From: Rugosimonospora africana
GTDB lineage: Bacteria; Actinomycetota; Actinomycetes; Mycobacteriales; Micromonosporaceae
Direction: 5' to 3'
Assembly (NCBI RefSeq): GCF_016862975.1
Contig: NZ_BONZ01000109.1
Span: 1 to 46,848 of the forward strand
DNA: 46,848 nucleotides
The position numbers and the translations under genes were made by a program. The notes under the pieces were generated by a model. It was not told the origin of the DNA and made no database searches. It saw only the letters and a list, made by a program, of their open reading frames with translations. Positions 24,088 through 33,089 of this stretch are shown piece after piece. Positions within the stretch are counted from its first letter, which is position 1. Each line of letters opens with the position of its first letter.

Positions 24088-24390
24088 ATGCAGACCCTCT
24101 TGGACCGGTACGAGCAGGCCACCCAGCGGCTCCCGATCGCTGTCACCTCACCGGGCGGGTGGGTGACGGTCCGGCGCAGCGAGACCGGCGAGGTGAGCGT
24201 GACGCTGCGACGCCACACGCTGGCCCGGATCACCGAGCGGGAACTGGCCGCGGAACTGCGGCACGCACTCAACGACGCCTACCGGACCTACCGCGACGAA
24301 TGCCGGAAGCTGCGGCGCGCGATCTTCGGACCGGACTACGACGAGATCCACACCAGGAGCGGGGAATGGGCACCGGATATCTCTCGGTAG
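24088..24390 (+). CDS. Second YbaB/EbfC-like small protein
   Basis: ATG at 24088 directly follows GGAGGACGG. It encodes 100 residues with the same layout as the protein at 23193: PIAVTSPGGWVTVRRSETGE, VSVTLRRHTLARITEREL, and a long helix AAELRHALNDAYRTYRDECR. The C-terminal extension is acidic. Its 3' end overlaps the start of the large helical protein by 25 bp, so the two are co-translated. Confidence 0.55.
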   Translation: MQTLLDRYEQATQRLPIAVTSPGGWVTVRRSETGEVSVTLRRHTLARITERELAAELRHALNDAYRTYRDECRKLRRAIFGPDYDEIHTRSGEWAPDISR

Positions 24391-25655
24391 ACGTGCAGCA
24401 GTTGGCCAACCATGCCAGCGCACGGTATGAGGATGCCCTGATCTGCGAGGCGCTGCGTTCGTTCCTGCTGTTCGCCGGTGACGTGCCCGCCTTCGCCTGG
24501 GGGACCATGGAGTGGTCCACGCGGTGGGCCAAGGACTGGGCAAGCGCCCTGGACTGCCGGGTGGATGAGGCGGTCACGGCGCGGGACGTCCAGGCTGAGA
24601 CCGCCGCCGTCCTGGCCACGGTCGCCGCGGACTACGCGGATGCGGACATCACCTGTGCATTGACCTTCGACGACATCGCGGCTGTCAACGACTTCTTCGT
24701 GCCATGGCTGACCGACAGCGGCCAACAGGCCATCACCGTGCACCCCGGCGGCAGCCCCACCATGCCCGACTACGCCCATGGCACACCGCGTCCGAGGATC
24801 CCGAGGGGCGACCCTGGAAATCCTGACGATCTCAAGACCAGGGTCAGTTTCGCCAGCAGCGACCACGCTGTGAACAGCCCCTGGGTGGAAAGCCGCGGCG
24901 CGGTGACCGATCGGGACATGATGTTCCGGACGCTCGGCGAGACCCCAGGACGGCGCAGACTGCTGGACTTCATCCGGCAGAACGGTGGCCACGTGCGGCA
25001 GGCAGAGCGCATCGTCAGCCAGCTCGGCCTGGCTTCGGGAAGACTGCCGATGGAAGGCTTCATCAATGAGGCGGCGACGGCGTGGCCGGGCATCATCGCC
25101 AACCGCGCGGAACTGGTCAACGCGGTCAGCGCGGAGTGGGACGAGCGCCACGCGGACATGAGCGCGCAGACCACCGCGCTGACGGACTACTGGAGCAGCC
25201 CTGGCGCCGCGACCGCCTACCTCAACCACGCCAACCGCTGCATCACCTACTACGACGTCCTGCGGGATCAGGCAGCGTGGCTGGGTGGCCAGGGCAAGAA
25301 CGCCGCCCAGGCGATCGACGCACTTCAGCTCGCCTACGCCAGGGTCGGCTACGACCACATCGACAACCTCATCACTAAACTCGAGGCGTACCTCGACGCG
25401 GCGGACAGCTTCACCGGCAGCCTCGACTCGCCGGCCAAGGCGCTGGCCGCGGCACTGTCGGCCATGGCCGCCGACATGCTGGCGAGCTGGCGGGAGGCCA
25501 ACGACGACGCTGCGTCGGCGCTGCAGATCGCGCAGGCGGCACATGACAGCGCCCCGGATCTCGGCGACGCCACCCACCGAGCTCGGCCCTTTCCCAGCGA
25601 GCGCGGACTGCCGGGCTACGGCGACGTTGCCGGGTGGAAACCCAACCAGGGTTGA
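24366..25655 (+). CDS. Large helical protein resembling a type VII (WXG-like) secretion substrate
   Basis: This encodes 429 residues from ATG at 24366, with AGGAG six bases upstream. The N-terminal 150 residues are a helical domain of unknown type. The C-terminal 180 residues are long Ala-rich helices, with TALTDYWSSPGAATAYLNHA resembling the W-x-G turn of WXG100/LXG-like proteins (W, S/G, then GPAA). No signal peptide is seen. Placement behind two YbaB-like genes and a lipoprotein fits the accessory gene neighbourhoods of ESX-type systems. No EccC, EccD or mycosin gene lies in the window. The link to secretion is inference. Confidence 0.45.
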   Translation: MGTGYLSVDVQQLANHASARYEDALICEALRSFLLFAGDVPAFAWGTMEWSTRWAKDWASALDCRVDEAVTARDVQAETAAVLATVAADYADADITCALTFDDIAAVNDFFVPWLTDSGQQAITVHPGGSPTMPDYAHGTPRPRIPRGDPGNPDDLKTRVSFASSDHAVNSPWVESRGAVTDRDMMFRTLGETPGRRRLLDFIRQNGGHVRQAERIVSQLGLASGRLPMEGFINEAATAWPGIIANRAELVNAVSAEWDERHADMSAQTTALTDYWSSPGAATAYLNHANRCITYYDVLRDQAAWLGGQGKNAAQAIDALQLAYARVGYDHIDNLITKLEAYLDAADSFTGSLDSPAKALAAALSAMAADMLASWREANDDAASALQIAQAAHDSAPDLGDATHRARPFPSERGLPGYGDVAGWKPNQG

Positions 25656-26185
25656 CCCTCTGGCGTCGTCCCCTGACCAGCCATCAACGGCGGCAAACGA
25701 CCGGCCGGCACCGGAGCGGGGCCGGTGTGTGGCGAGATGCCTCGCTGCTCACTGATCGGCCCGGTATCGCAAGACCAGCGCAGCGGCGGCCTGTCATCAC
25801 CGAGCGGATCGCTCCCGCCGGCGCACGTGGCTCCCGGGACCTGCTGCCCTGCCGGGGGTCTGTTCACCCCGGATCAGGAAGAGCACGGCGAGGGACGGCG
25901 ATGTGGCCGAAGCCGCCGGTACGGCGCTGAGACTTGCCGGTGACCCCCGTGGTCTGTCTCGTCGGCGGTCATGGATTCGTGGTGCCCGAAGGCCAGCCAC
26001 CAACGACGGCTCGTGGACAACGCAGGGTCCAGGACGTCCTGAGCACGGGCATGCGTCCGGTTGTCCCGGCATGGCACGTCGCGATATCGGCTGATGATCG
26101 AGGCAGATATGCCGGTCCGGTACGTCCGTCGGAGGGCGGTAGATTCCACTCGTCACGCTCGACGTCCTCGAACACCTGTGCGATT
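25656..26185. other. Intergenic region or decayed sequence (about 530 bp)
   Basis: No gene can be supported. A frame from about 25934 runs in phase into the next CDS and could be its true 5' part (VTPVVCLVGGHGFVVPEGQP), but it has no ribosome binding site and odd composition. The local sequence may be eroded mobile-element DNA. Confidence 0.35.
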
Positions 26186-26431
26186 GTGGTCGCCGTGGAG
26201 CGACGGCGGAGGCATTGGTGGAACGGCAAGTGGGGACGCATCGCCAGGCGGGACGTCTTCCTGAGTCTCGATGATGGGACCGGGCTGTGGTGGGTCGAGG
26301 CCCGCGAAGGCGGGGCCGAGGGCAGGCAGGTCCGCCAGGAGTTCGACTGCGAGCCGGACGCCCTGCGACGCATCCGCCGGCTGACCGAGGGCTCGCCGAT
26401 CGACAACTGGCGCGAGATGCCGGCGGGCTAA
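26186..26431 (+). CDS. Small hypothetical protein (about 81 aa)
   Basis: The convincing part reads RRRRHWWNGKWGRIARRDVF, LSLDDGTGLWWVEAREGGAE and a final Arg-rich helix. It is strongly basic and Trp-rich. GTG codons at 26186 and 26195 are candidate starts; the frame is open much further upstream, so the true start is unknown. No family is recognised. A 42-codon ORF follows four bases after its stop. Confidence 0.5.
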   Translation: MVAVERRRRHWWNGKWGRIARRDVFLSLDDGTGLWWVEAREGGAEGRQVRQEFDCEPDALRRIRRLTEGSPIDNWREMPAG

Positions 26432-26434
26432 GCG

Positions 26435-26563
26435 ATGCCACTGGAATGCCAACTCTTGGCTGAGGGTGCTTACCTGATCACGAGCAGGTGGGCTCGGCTC
26501 GCCGGCTACTTCCTGCGGCAACACCGGGTGGAGCGAGCCTGGGTGACGGTCTGGAGAGGGTGA
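26435..26563 (+). CDS. Very small hypothetical ORF (42 aa)
   Basis: ATG at 26435 begins MPLECQLLAEGAYLITSRWA and ends with TGA at 26561-26563. It closely follows the stop at 26431, so reinitiation is possible. The short helical, basic product is unrecognised. It precedes a VirB4 remnant and may itself be a fragment of a conjugation gene. Confidence 0.3.
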   Translation: MPLECQLLAEGAYLITSRWARLAGYFLRQHRVERAWVTVWRG

Positions 26564-26689
26564 TGCGCTTCAGCGCCGCCCACTGCCTGTGGCTGGCACC
26601 AGTACTCCGGAGAGACTGTCGCACGGTTGCCGCGGTAAACCGCGAGCAGACACGGACACCGGCGAGTGGCCGGTTCCACCTGCGCGCCC

Positions 26690-27083
26690 CGGGACCGGCT
26701 GGCCCCCGACGACTGGTGGTGGACGAGGCGCGGCTACGTTTGCGCGACGGGGAAGGCGCCGGGTTCCTGTTCCGCATGTCCAGAGCCGGCCGCAAACGCA
26801 ACGCCGACCTGACCGTGATCACTCAGGACGACGTGGCCGACGTGCCCGGCACCGAACTCGGCCGAGCCGTGGTATCCAACGCTGCCCAGATCCTGCTCAG
26901 ACAGGCCCCGCAAGCCATCGACGCAGTCGGCGACGCATTCGGACTCACCGCGGGGAAACGGCGGGTGCTGCCGCCCGTACCGGCCACGGGCTGGTGGTCT
27001 GCGGCACCAACCGCGCATCGTTCGAGGCTATCTTTTCATTGGCCGACCATCAGCTGGTGCTACTTCTCCTGGTCACGTCGTAA
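26690..27083 (+). pseudogene. VirB4-like conjugation ATPase, C-terminal remnant
   Basis: One frame reads RRLVVDEARLRLRDGEGAGF (Walker B), then LFRMSRAGRKRNADLTVITQ (sensor strand), QILLRQAPQAIDAVGDAFGL and TAGKRRVLP. These match the C-terminal half of VirB4/TrbE-type ATPases of actinobacterial integrative elements. Near 26985 the reading moves to another frame: GHGLVVCGTNRASFEAIFS, then LADHQLV and a stop at 27083. The N-terminal half with Walker A is missing. It is a relic of an integrated conjugative element. Confidence 0.75.
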
Positions 27084-27411
27084 GTCTGCGAAATTACGAT
27101 GGGAATTCTGAGACGGCGCAGCTGCGGCTGTCCGGAGTAGGGCGAGCTGTGCACGTCGTCATTTCTGTCACGCCGCTCGGCAGGCACTAGCTGACCTCAA
27201 GGTTGATTCGTCTGTCGGATCATGGATCGCCTAATGTCGGGGACGTACCGGTGCGCCACGACTTGACTGGCAGCACGCGAGTATATGCACCGAGTTGGCA
27301 CTGGGCGCGTGGATCCGCTTTGCGATCACGCTTTTATGGCCACACTTGCTTCGCCGTGAAACAATCGGGTCCCCCTGAAGAGGCGAAGCCGGATGCGAGG
27401 GGAAGTCCTCG
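27084..27411. other. Promoter region of the STAND operon
   Basis: No gene is seen. A TTGACT hexamer occurs at about 27262, but no well-spaced -10 box follows it. The AT content is somewhat higher around 27270-27360. A transcript start for the following two-gene unit presumably lies here. Confidence 0.3.
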
Positions 27412-27966
27412 ATGTCAGATCCGCTAACTTTGGCAAGTGTCGGCGCCGTCGCGCTGACCGAAGGAATCAAGTTCCTCTACGCGCAGGCCGGTGAGGCGAT
27501 TAAGGCTTGGCGGACGAGGCGAAATTCGAATGAGCCTTCAGCCGAGGTGGAACTCGCGGCGCCGGACGCGGCGTTCGACCATGCCCCGCGACAGGCCAGG
27601 ATCGACTTCGCGGTGGTGGGAGGACTGGAACAGGACCTACGCGATCTTCGAGCAGCGCTCGCCGATCTCAACGACGGCATCGAAGAGGTCGACCCCCATG
27701 ACCACGCAACACTGGAACGCGTGGACGGCCTACGCCGCCTCCTGGAAGCTGTCTACGGCGAACGGTTCGTCTTCCGAGGCGAACCGGCGGTCTCGTCGAG
27801 CGCTGCGATCGTCAAGGGCGAAGCCGTAGTCGAGGACGTGCGCGGGTACGTGGCCGGTCTGCGGGCGCGGAAGATTCTCGGTGGCGCCGTCGCCGGTCAC
27901 GTGCGAGCGGGACGCGTGGAGACCGGGGGCCGCGCGGTCGGCGTAGAAGTCGACAGTGTCGGGTGA
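27412..27966 (+). CDS. Partner protein encoded upstream of the STAND NTPase (184 aa)
   Basis: ATG at 27412 follows AGGGGAAG. The N-terminus (DPLTLASVGAVALTEGIKFL, then YAQAGEAIKAWRTRR) is an amphipathic to mildly hydrophobic helix. The middle is acidic and helical with coiled-coil tendency (GGLEQDLRDLRAALADLNDG). The C-terminus becomes a Gly/Val pattern (GGAVAGHVRAGRVETGGRAV), like short beta-solenoid turns. No catalytic motif is recognised. The gene overlaps the NTPase start at 27956 by 11 bp, implying coupled, stoichiometric production. It could be an effector, adaptor or sensor acting with the NTPase. Confidence 0.7.
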   Translation: MSDPLTLASVGAVALTEGIKFLYAQAGEAIKAWRTRRNSNEPSAEVELAAPDAAFDHAPRQARIDFAVVGGLEQDLRDLRAALADLNDGIEEVDPHDHATLERVDGLRRLLEAVYGERFVFRGEPAVSSSAAIVKGEAVVEDVRGYVAGLRARKILGGAVAGHVRAGRVETGGRAVGVEVDSVG

Positions 27967-30900
27967 TGGCCTCGGGTCGTCCGACTTCACCGGGCGCCGG
28001 TGGTTGTTTCGGCAACTCAGCGCCTGGCGGCAGGGCGATGGTGTGGCCCTGCTCATCGAGGGCCCGCCTGGCAGCGGGAAGTCGGCGATCGCGGCACAAA
28101 TGGACTCGGCGAATGCGGGAGAACTGGCGGAACCAGATCTACCCACGCCCGGCTGGCTGGCCTACACCCACTTCTGCCGGAACCGCGAACCTTCGACGCT
28201 GAGCCCCCTGACGTTCGTGGAACGCCTCAGCGAGGCGCTGGCCAGACGCGACGAGGGGTTCCGGCGAGCACTGCTTGAGGCTCGAGCGATAACGGTGGCG
28301 CCCGTCGGGGTCGTCCAGGCCGGAGAGATCCATCCGGGCGCCTCGGTCAGCGGCGTTCAGATCTCCGTCAACCTGCACAGCTACTCACCCGCTCTCGCGT
28401 ATGAGGAGCTTGTCCGCAAGCCGCTCGCGCGGGCATCCGCCGGATCGGACGAGCGGGTGGTTCTTGTCGACGCCTTGGACGAGGGGAGCGAACTGGGCAG
28501 CGACAGCATCGCGGAGCTGCTGGCCCGGATCATCACCGACCGGGCGCCGGGAAGGTTACGCTTCGTGCTCACAGCCCGTAGCGCAGACTCCCGCATCGAC
28601 GATCGCTTCCCCCGGGCCGGCCGCATTCACCTCGTGCGGGATGCACCTGTGGGAGCTCCGGACATTCGGGAGTACATCGCCGCTCGTCTGATGGAATTGC
28701 CGGCTCGGGAACGTGAGATCGCGACTGGCCGGATCACCGATGCCAGCGATGGAATCTTCCTCTACGCCAAGCATGTCGTCGACGCGTTGCTCGCCGACCG
28801 CAGAGCTTGGTCGAATCCGGAACGCTTCGCACTGCCCAGGTCGTTGACCGAGGTCTACAGCAACTTCCTCACCCGCGAGCTGGCCCGCGATCGGCAGCAT
28901 CGCGACTGGCAGGAACGTTTTCGGCCGGTCCTTGCCCTTCTCGCAGTCGCTCGCGGTGAGGGTCTAACGCGTGAGGTCCTCGTCGGGGCCTCACGGCAGC
29001 TGTCCGACGCGCGACCGGCGCAGCTCTGGGACGCGATCACAGCTTGCCAGCCGTTCCTACAGGTCAACGCGGAAGGTCGCGTAAGGATCTTTCACGAGTC
29101 CTTTCGCGAGTTCCTCCTTGCTGCGCCGCCCTACCCGATCTTCGTTCCTGAGGCGCAGGATGCTCTGTGCGATTTCCTGATCGATCATCACGCCGCGGAC
29201 TGGCAAGGGCAGGATGATCGATATTCGGTCGAGCATCTTCCGGCCCATCTGCTGGACGCGACTCGGGTAGCCACGCTGACGGCTCTGCTGAAGGAGCCCA
29301 CTTTCATTGAAGCTAAAGTCTCCCGCTTCGGCGTTCCCGCGATCATGCGTGACCTCGCCGGTGCGGTCCACGCGTCGTCCGGCACCGAGGCCGGTGACCA
29401 GATGCGGGAGTTGTACGACCTGATCGATCGAGTCGCCCATCGACTCCCCGGCGCCGCCGAAAGCGATCGCCCGGGCCAGATCAGTCAGCACCTTCTCCTG
29501 GCCGCCCAGGAGAGCGGCAGCGAGTGGATCGGCGAACTCGCAGAGCGTCACCTCATCGGGATCGGCAGGCCCTATCTCCGTACCAAATGGCATGCCGGGT
29601 CCGCGAGCCCAGCGCTTCGCCGGACGCTTGTCGGGCATCAGGCGCCGGTACTGTTCGTGACGATCGACGCGCTGGGTGAGCGGGCGCTTTCGGCATCCGA
29701 GGACGGCACGGCACGGTTATGGGACGTCGAGACAGGCGAGTCTCTCCGCGTGTTCGGGCCGCACCCGACGGCTCTGGTGACGGCAAGATTCATCAGGGAT
29801 GAGTCGGCAGTAGTGACCGCGGCCGGAGACGGCTCGGTCCGAGTCTGGGATATCCGTACCGCTGCGATGACAGCTGAATTCGACGTCTCGGCAAAGATCA
29901 CGGCGTTCGAGGTCGGATGCGACCAGGCCTCGTGCCTGGTGGGCACCTCTACCGGCGTTGTCACCACCTGGAGCCTGAACGGCGAGGCCACACGACTGTC
30001 GCCCACGTGCGATTCTCCCGTGGGGATTCTGCGATGCAACGACCACGTCATCGTCGCCGGCACTCGTGGTGGCGACATACACGTATGGCGCGCCGACGGC
30101 CGCTACCACGGTCCGCTGCAGGGGCACACGGATTCGATATCTCAACTTCTCATCATCGACGAGATGCGAGCCGTCTCCGCCTCCTCGGACGGGTCGGTGC
30201 GGTTCTGGGACCTCGACACTCTCAGCTGTTCCCGCGACATGCGATCGGAGAATCGGGTTCAGTGCCTCGACCTGGCGTGGGTGCCCGGCTCGGACGTCGT
30301 GGTGTGTGCGGGGAACGCCTGGGCGATCCACGTCTACGACCACGAGACTGGCGATGAGGTCGGCACGATCACCTCTGACAAGATGCTGCCGAACTTGATG
30401 ACCATGTCGCCGGACGGGACGATGCTGCTGGCGACCTCGACAGAGGACAGGCGCATACGGGTCGTCGACCTCTCGTCGATGGACGTCGTGGACGAGTTGA
30501 GTGGGCACAGCAACGGCGTGTACGGCATGTGCATCACCGCAGACTCCCGCCGCGTGGTCACAGCGTCCTATGACCGCACAGTACGAGTCTGGGACCTCAC
30601 TACAACCCCCAACGAGGGCTTTGCCGGTCACGGCGCCTCCGTCCTCGCCGTATGCGCCGCGCCGCGCCACAACCTCCTGCTTTCGAGCAGCTTCGATGAC
30701 ACATTACGGGGCTGGGACCTGGAAACGGGCGAACCGAGGCTCTTCTACTCGCGTGTCATCCAGCAGTTCATCAACGTGATCCACGCCGGCGCGGCCGACA
30801 ACGGCGCGTTGGTCGGCAACGCCCGGGGAAACATCGAGTTCTTTCCGATGGGCGAGGGCGCGCAGATTCATGCGCTCAACTACAGCCTCCGTCGCGTGGA

Positions 30901-32422
30901 GTGGATATTCGCCAAAGGTCTGAAGAGTGTCAGCTCACTCGCCGTGCTCAAGCACCAGAAGCTCCTGGTCTCGGCGTCCTGGCACGACACCCCCATCCAC
31001 GTCTGGGACCTGTCCAACGGCAGTCTGGTTCACACGATGACCGGCCATACAGCACCTGTTCGGGCACTGGCAGCATTGCCGAATGACCTGGTCGCCAGCG
31101 CGGCGGAGGACGGCTCGATCCGAGTGTGGGACCCAGGGGAGGGAAGGCTCTCCTACACGATGAGCATGGACGACGGCGTGGGGATCCACGAACTCAAGGC
31201 CAGCCCGGACGGGCATCTTCTGCTTGCAGGTTGCGCCGACGGCAGCCTGCGTCTGTGGGACGTCGCCAACCGCCGGCAGATCCGTAACATCGACGCCCAC
31301 CGGCTTGCGGTGAACGCTGTGGCCTGGTGGGCACCCGATCGGGCGTACTCGGTCAGCGACGACGGCTGGGTGGCAGAATGGGACCTGGCACAGGGCTCAC
31401 GGACGCTCAGCGTGAATATGAGTTCGCCCATCAACCAGATAGTGGCCGAGAATGGCGCTCTCTACTTCGGCACGGCCGCCGGCGACATGCATTGCCTCGT
31501 CCGTGCCCCCGTTCAGCAGGCTTCGGTCTGCCAGGGAACGCAGATCATTGACGCACGGGAGTATCCCGGCCATGTCAATGATCTCAACACGCGCCTGCGC
31601 CTAGCCGATCAGCTCAGCAGATCGGGCGACCCCTCCAGCGCCGCCGAAACGTTGAAAACACTACTGCCTGAGCTCGAGCGAGCGGTCGGTCAGGATGATC
31701 GACGGAACTTGAACGCGCGGAGTCAGCTCGTCCTTTGGCACGGTGAGGCAGGCGACCCGGTCGCCGCGCTGGAGGCAGCCGGGGAACTGGTGGCCTACGC
31801 GCTCCGAATATTCGGGCCCGATGACGCCGACACTTTGAGGGCCCGTGGCACGCAAGCCAACCTTCGTGGCGAAGCTGGCAGTCCAGACGGCGCGGTTACG
31901 GCGTTTGAGCAACTGCTGGCCGACCGGCTCAGGCTGCTCGGTCCGGAACATCCGGACACACTGATGACACGGAACAATCTGGCCTACTGGAGCGCCAAGG
32001 CGGGTGATCCGGCTGGTGCCGTCGACGCGTTCGAACAACTTCTGGTCGACCGCCGCCGAGTTCTGGGCCCCGACCATCCCCACACGCTGGACACCTATCT
32101 CAACCTCGCCCACGCGCGCCTCGACGCAGGCGATGCAGCTGGCGCCGTCGATGCCCTGAAGCAGCTGGCGCATCATCAGAAGCGCGTTCACGGCCCTCGC
32201 GATCCTCGCAGTTTGGGCACTCTGCTGAAGCTCGCGAGCTGGCATGCCGAAGCAGACGACCCGGATAGCGCAGCCAAAGTTCTCGAACAATTGCTGCCGG
32301 ACCTGGAACAGGCGCTCGGTGTCGACCACGTCACGACCCGGGCTGCACGCACGACCCTCGCCCAGCGGCGTGCTGAGGTCGCCGGAAGCGCCGGTACCCC
32401 AGACGCCGCGAACAATCGATGA
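27956..32422 (+). CDS. STAND NTPase with WD40 and TPR sensor repeats (NLR-like)
   Basis: This encodes 1,488 residues from GTG at 27956. Walker A IEGPPGSGKSA lies at about 34-44, Walker B RVVLVDALDEG at 167-177, an arginine-containing sensor strand FVLTARS at 203-209, and a winged-helix region ending FHESFREFLL at 379-388, as in NACHT/NB-ARC-type STAND ATPases. Residues 555-1195 hold about 12-14 WD40 repeats (e.g. SASEDGTARLWDVETGE, TASYDRTVRVWDLTT). Residues 1205-1475 hold about six 42-residue kinesin-light-chain-type TPRs (RLLGPEHPDTLMTRNNLAYW). Only about 30 residues precede Walker A, so there is no N-terminal effector domain. STAND proteins oligomerise on ligand recognition; bacterial examples act in antiphage defence or signalling. 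The effector here is presumably supplied in trans. Confidence 0.92.
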   Translation: MSGDGLGSSDFTGRRWLFRQLSAWRQGDGVALLIEGPPGSGKSAIAAQMDSANAGELAEPDLPTPGWLAYTHFCRNREPSTLSPLTFVERLSEALARRDEGFRRALLEARAITVAPVGVVQAGEIHPGASVSGVQISVNLHSYSPALAYEELVRKPLARASAGSDERVVLVDALDEGSELGSDSIAELLARIITDRAPGRLRFVLTARSADSRIDDRFPRAGRIHLVRDAPVGAPDIREYIAARLMELPAREREIATGRITDASDGIFLYAKHVVDALLADRRAWSNPERFALPRSLTEVYSNFLTRELARDRQHRDWQERFRPVLALLAVARGEGLTREVLVGASRQLSDARPAQLWDAITACQPFLQVNAEGRVRIFHESFREFLLAAPPYPIFVPEAQDALCDFLIDHHAADWQGQDDRYSVEHLPAHLLDATRVATLTALLKEPTFIEAKVSRFGVPAIMRDLAGAVHASSGTEAGDQMRELYDLIDRVAHRLPGAAESDRPGQISQHLLLAAQESGSEWIGELAERHLIGIGRPYLRTKWHAGSASPALRRTLVGHQAPVLFVTIDALGERALSASEDGTARLWDVETGESLRVFGPHPTALVTARFIRDESAVVTAAGDGSVRVWDIRTAAMTAEFDVSAKITAFEVGCDQASCLVGTSTGVVTTWSLNGEATRLSPTCDSPVGILRCNDHVIVAGTRGGDIHVWRADGRYHGPLQGHTDSISQLLIIDEMRAVSASSDGSVRFWDLDTLSCSRDMRSENRVQCLDLAWVPGSDVVVCAGNAWAIHVYDHETGDEVGTITSDKMLPNLMTMSPDGTMLLATSTEDRRIRVVDLSSMDVVDELSGHSNGVYGMCITADSRRVVTASYDRTVRVWDLTTTPNEGFAGHGASVLAVCAAPRHNLLLSSSFDDTLRGWDLETGEPRLFYSRVIQQFINVIHAGAADNGALVGNARGNIEFFPMGEGAQIHALNYSLRRVEWIFAKGLKSVSSLAVLKHQKLLVSASWHDTPIHVWDLSNGSLVHTMTGHTAPVRALAALPNDLVASAAEDGSIRVWDPGEGRLSYTMSMDDGVGIHELKASPDGHLLLAGCADGSLRLWDVANRRQIRNIDAHRLAVNAVAWWAPDRAYSVSDDGWVAEWDLAQGSRTLSVNMSSPINQIVAENGALYFGTAAGDMHCLVRAPVQQASVCQGTQIIDAREYPGHVNDLNTRLRLADQLSRSGDPSSAAETLKTLLPELERAVGQDDRRNLNARSQLVLWHGEAGDPVAALEAAGELVAYALRIFGPDDADTLRARGTQANLRGEAGSPDGAVTAFEQLLADRLRLLGPEHPDTLMTRNNLAYWSAKAGDPAGAVDAFEQLLVDRRRVLGPDHPHTLDTYLNLAHARLDAGDAAGAVDALKQLAHHQKRVHGPRDPRSLGTLLKLASWHAEADDPDSAAKVLEQLLPDLEQALGVDHVTTRAARTTLAQRRAEVAGSAGTPDAANNR

Positions 32423-32471
32423 GCACGGAGAGACGTCCACGGGACGGAGGCGCCGTCCCGGACCCTGTCGC

Positions 32472-32987
32472 TCAGGTCCTGCCAGGTCGGCCATGAACGA
32501 TGTCGGCCGTAGCGGGCAGGCGCATCGACCTTCTGGCCATTCTGATCATCTGGTCTCGCGCGTGCCACAGCCTGGCATAATTCACCGCCCACGCGTCGTC
32601 ATCGGGCGGCGACGGCGCATCAAACGCAAGTGAGACGAGGCGATGCTCGTGCTCATGAAGTAGTTCGGCGGCTGCCACGACGTCAGCGGAAGCAAGTAGC
32701 CTGAGGCGCGTCATTGTGGAGCGCTGTGTGTCGTGGGCAACCTGAGCTTGCTGTCGCAGCGTGGGAATGTCAGCAGAATCTTGTTCCCCTCTTCTGATGT
32801 CTATCGCAACCCGGCAGGCATGGCCTGCCACGTAGCTGGCCCCCATGTACTCCATGAATGCGTCAACGAGTGCCTCGCGCGCCCATTTGCCGTGCTCCCG
32901 CCTTCCGGACACTACTAAATTGATGCCGGCGAGGATCGCGGCTGCGGTTGCGGCAATTGGCGATAGCGCCGAGGGGATATCAGTCAC
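32472..32987 (-). CDS. Single-pass membrane protein (171 aa)
   Basis: GTG at 32987 follows GAAGGAG at ideal spacing; the frame extends 12 codons further upstream. A transmembrane helix lies at about residues 6-27 (ALSPIAATAAAILAGINLVV), followed by SGRREHGKWAREALVDAFME and a long helical cytoplasmic part with several His and Arg residues (ELLHEHEHRLVSLAFDA). No family is recognised. It converges on the STAND gene with a 49-bp gap and has its own promoter side. A membrane-anchored helical protein next to an NLR-like gene is suggestive, but nothing proves a joint role. Confidence 0.7.
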   Translation of the reverse strand: MTDIPSALSPIAATAAAILAGINLVVSGRREHGKWAREALVDAFMEYMGASYVAGHACRVAIDIRRGEQDSADIPTLRQQAQVAHDTQRSTMTRLRLLASADVVAAAELLHEHEHRLVSLAFDAPSPPDDDAWAVNYARLWHARDQMIRMARRSMRLPATADIVHGRPGRT

Positions 32988-33089
32988 GTCAGTCTCCTTC
33001 GGGGTCGCCGAAGTTCTCAGCATGCGGGGTCAACTCAAATCAATCCATGTTGGCTGAATACTCGTCCATGTTTCGGCCGCAGTAACGAC

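Noticed and set aside
27250-27300. TTGACT hexamer as a sigma-70-type promoter for the STAND operon
   Set aside because: The best -10-like sequence is about 13 bases away, which is too short a spacing, so no promoter is called.
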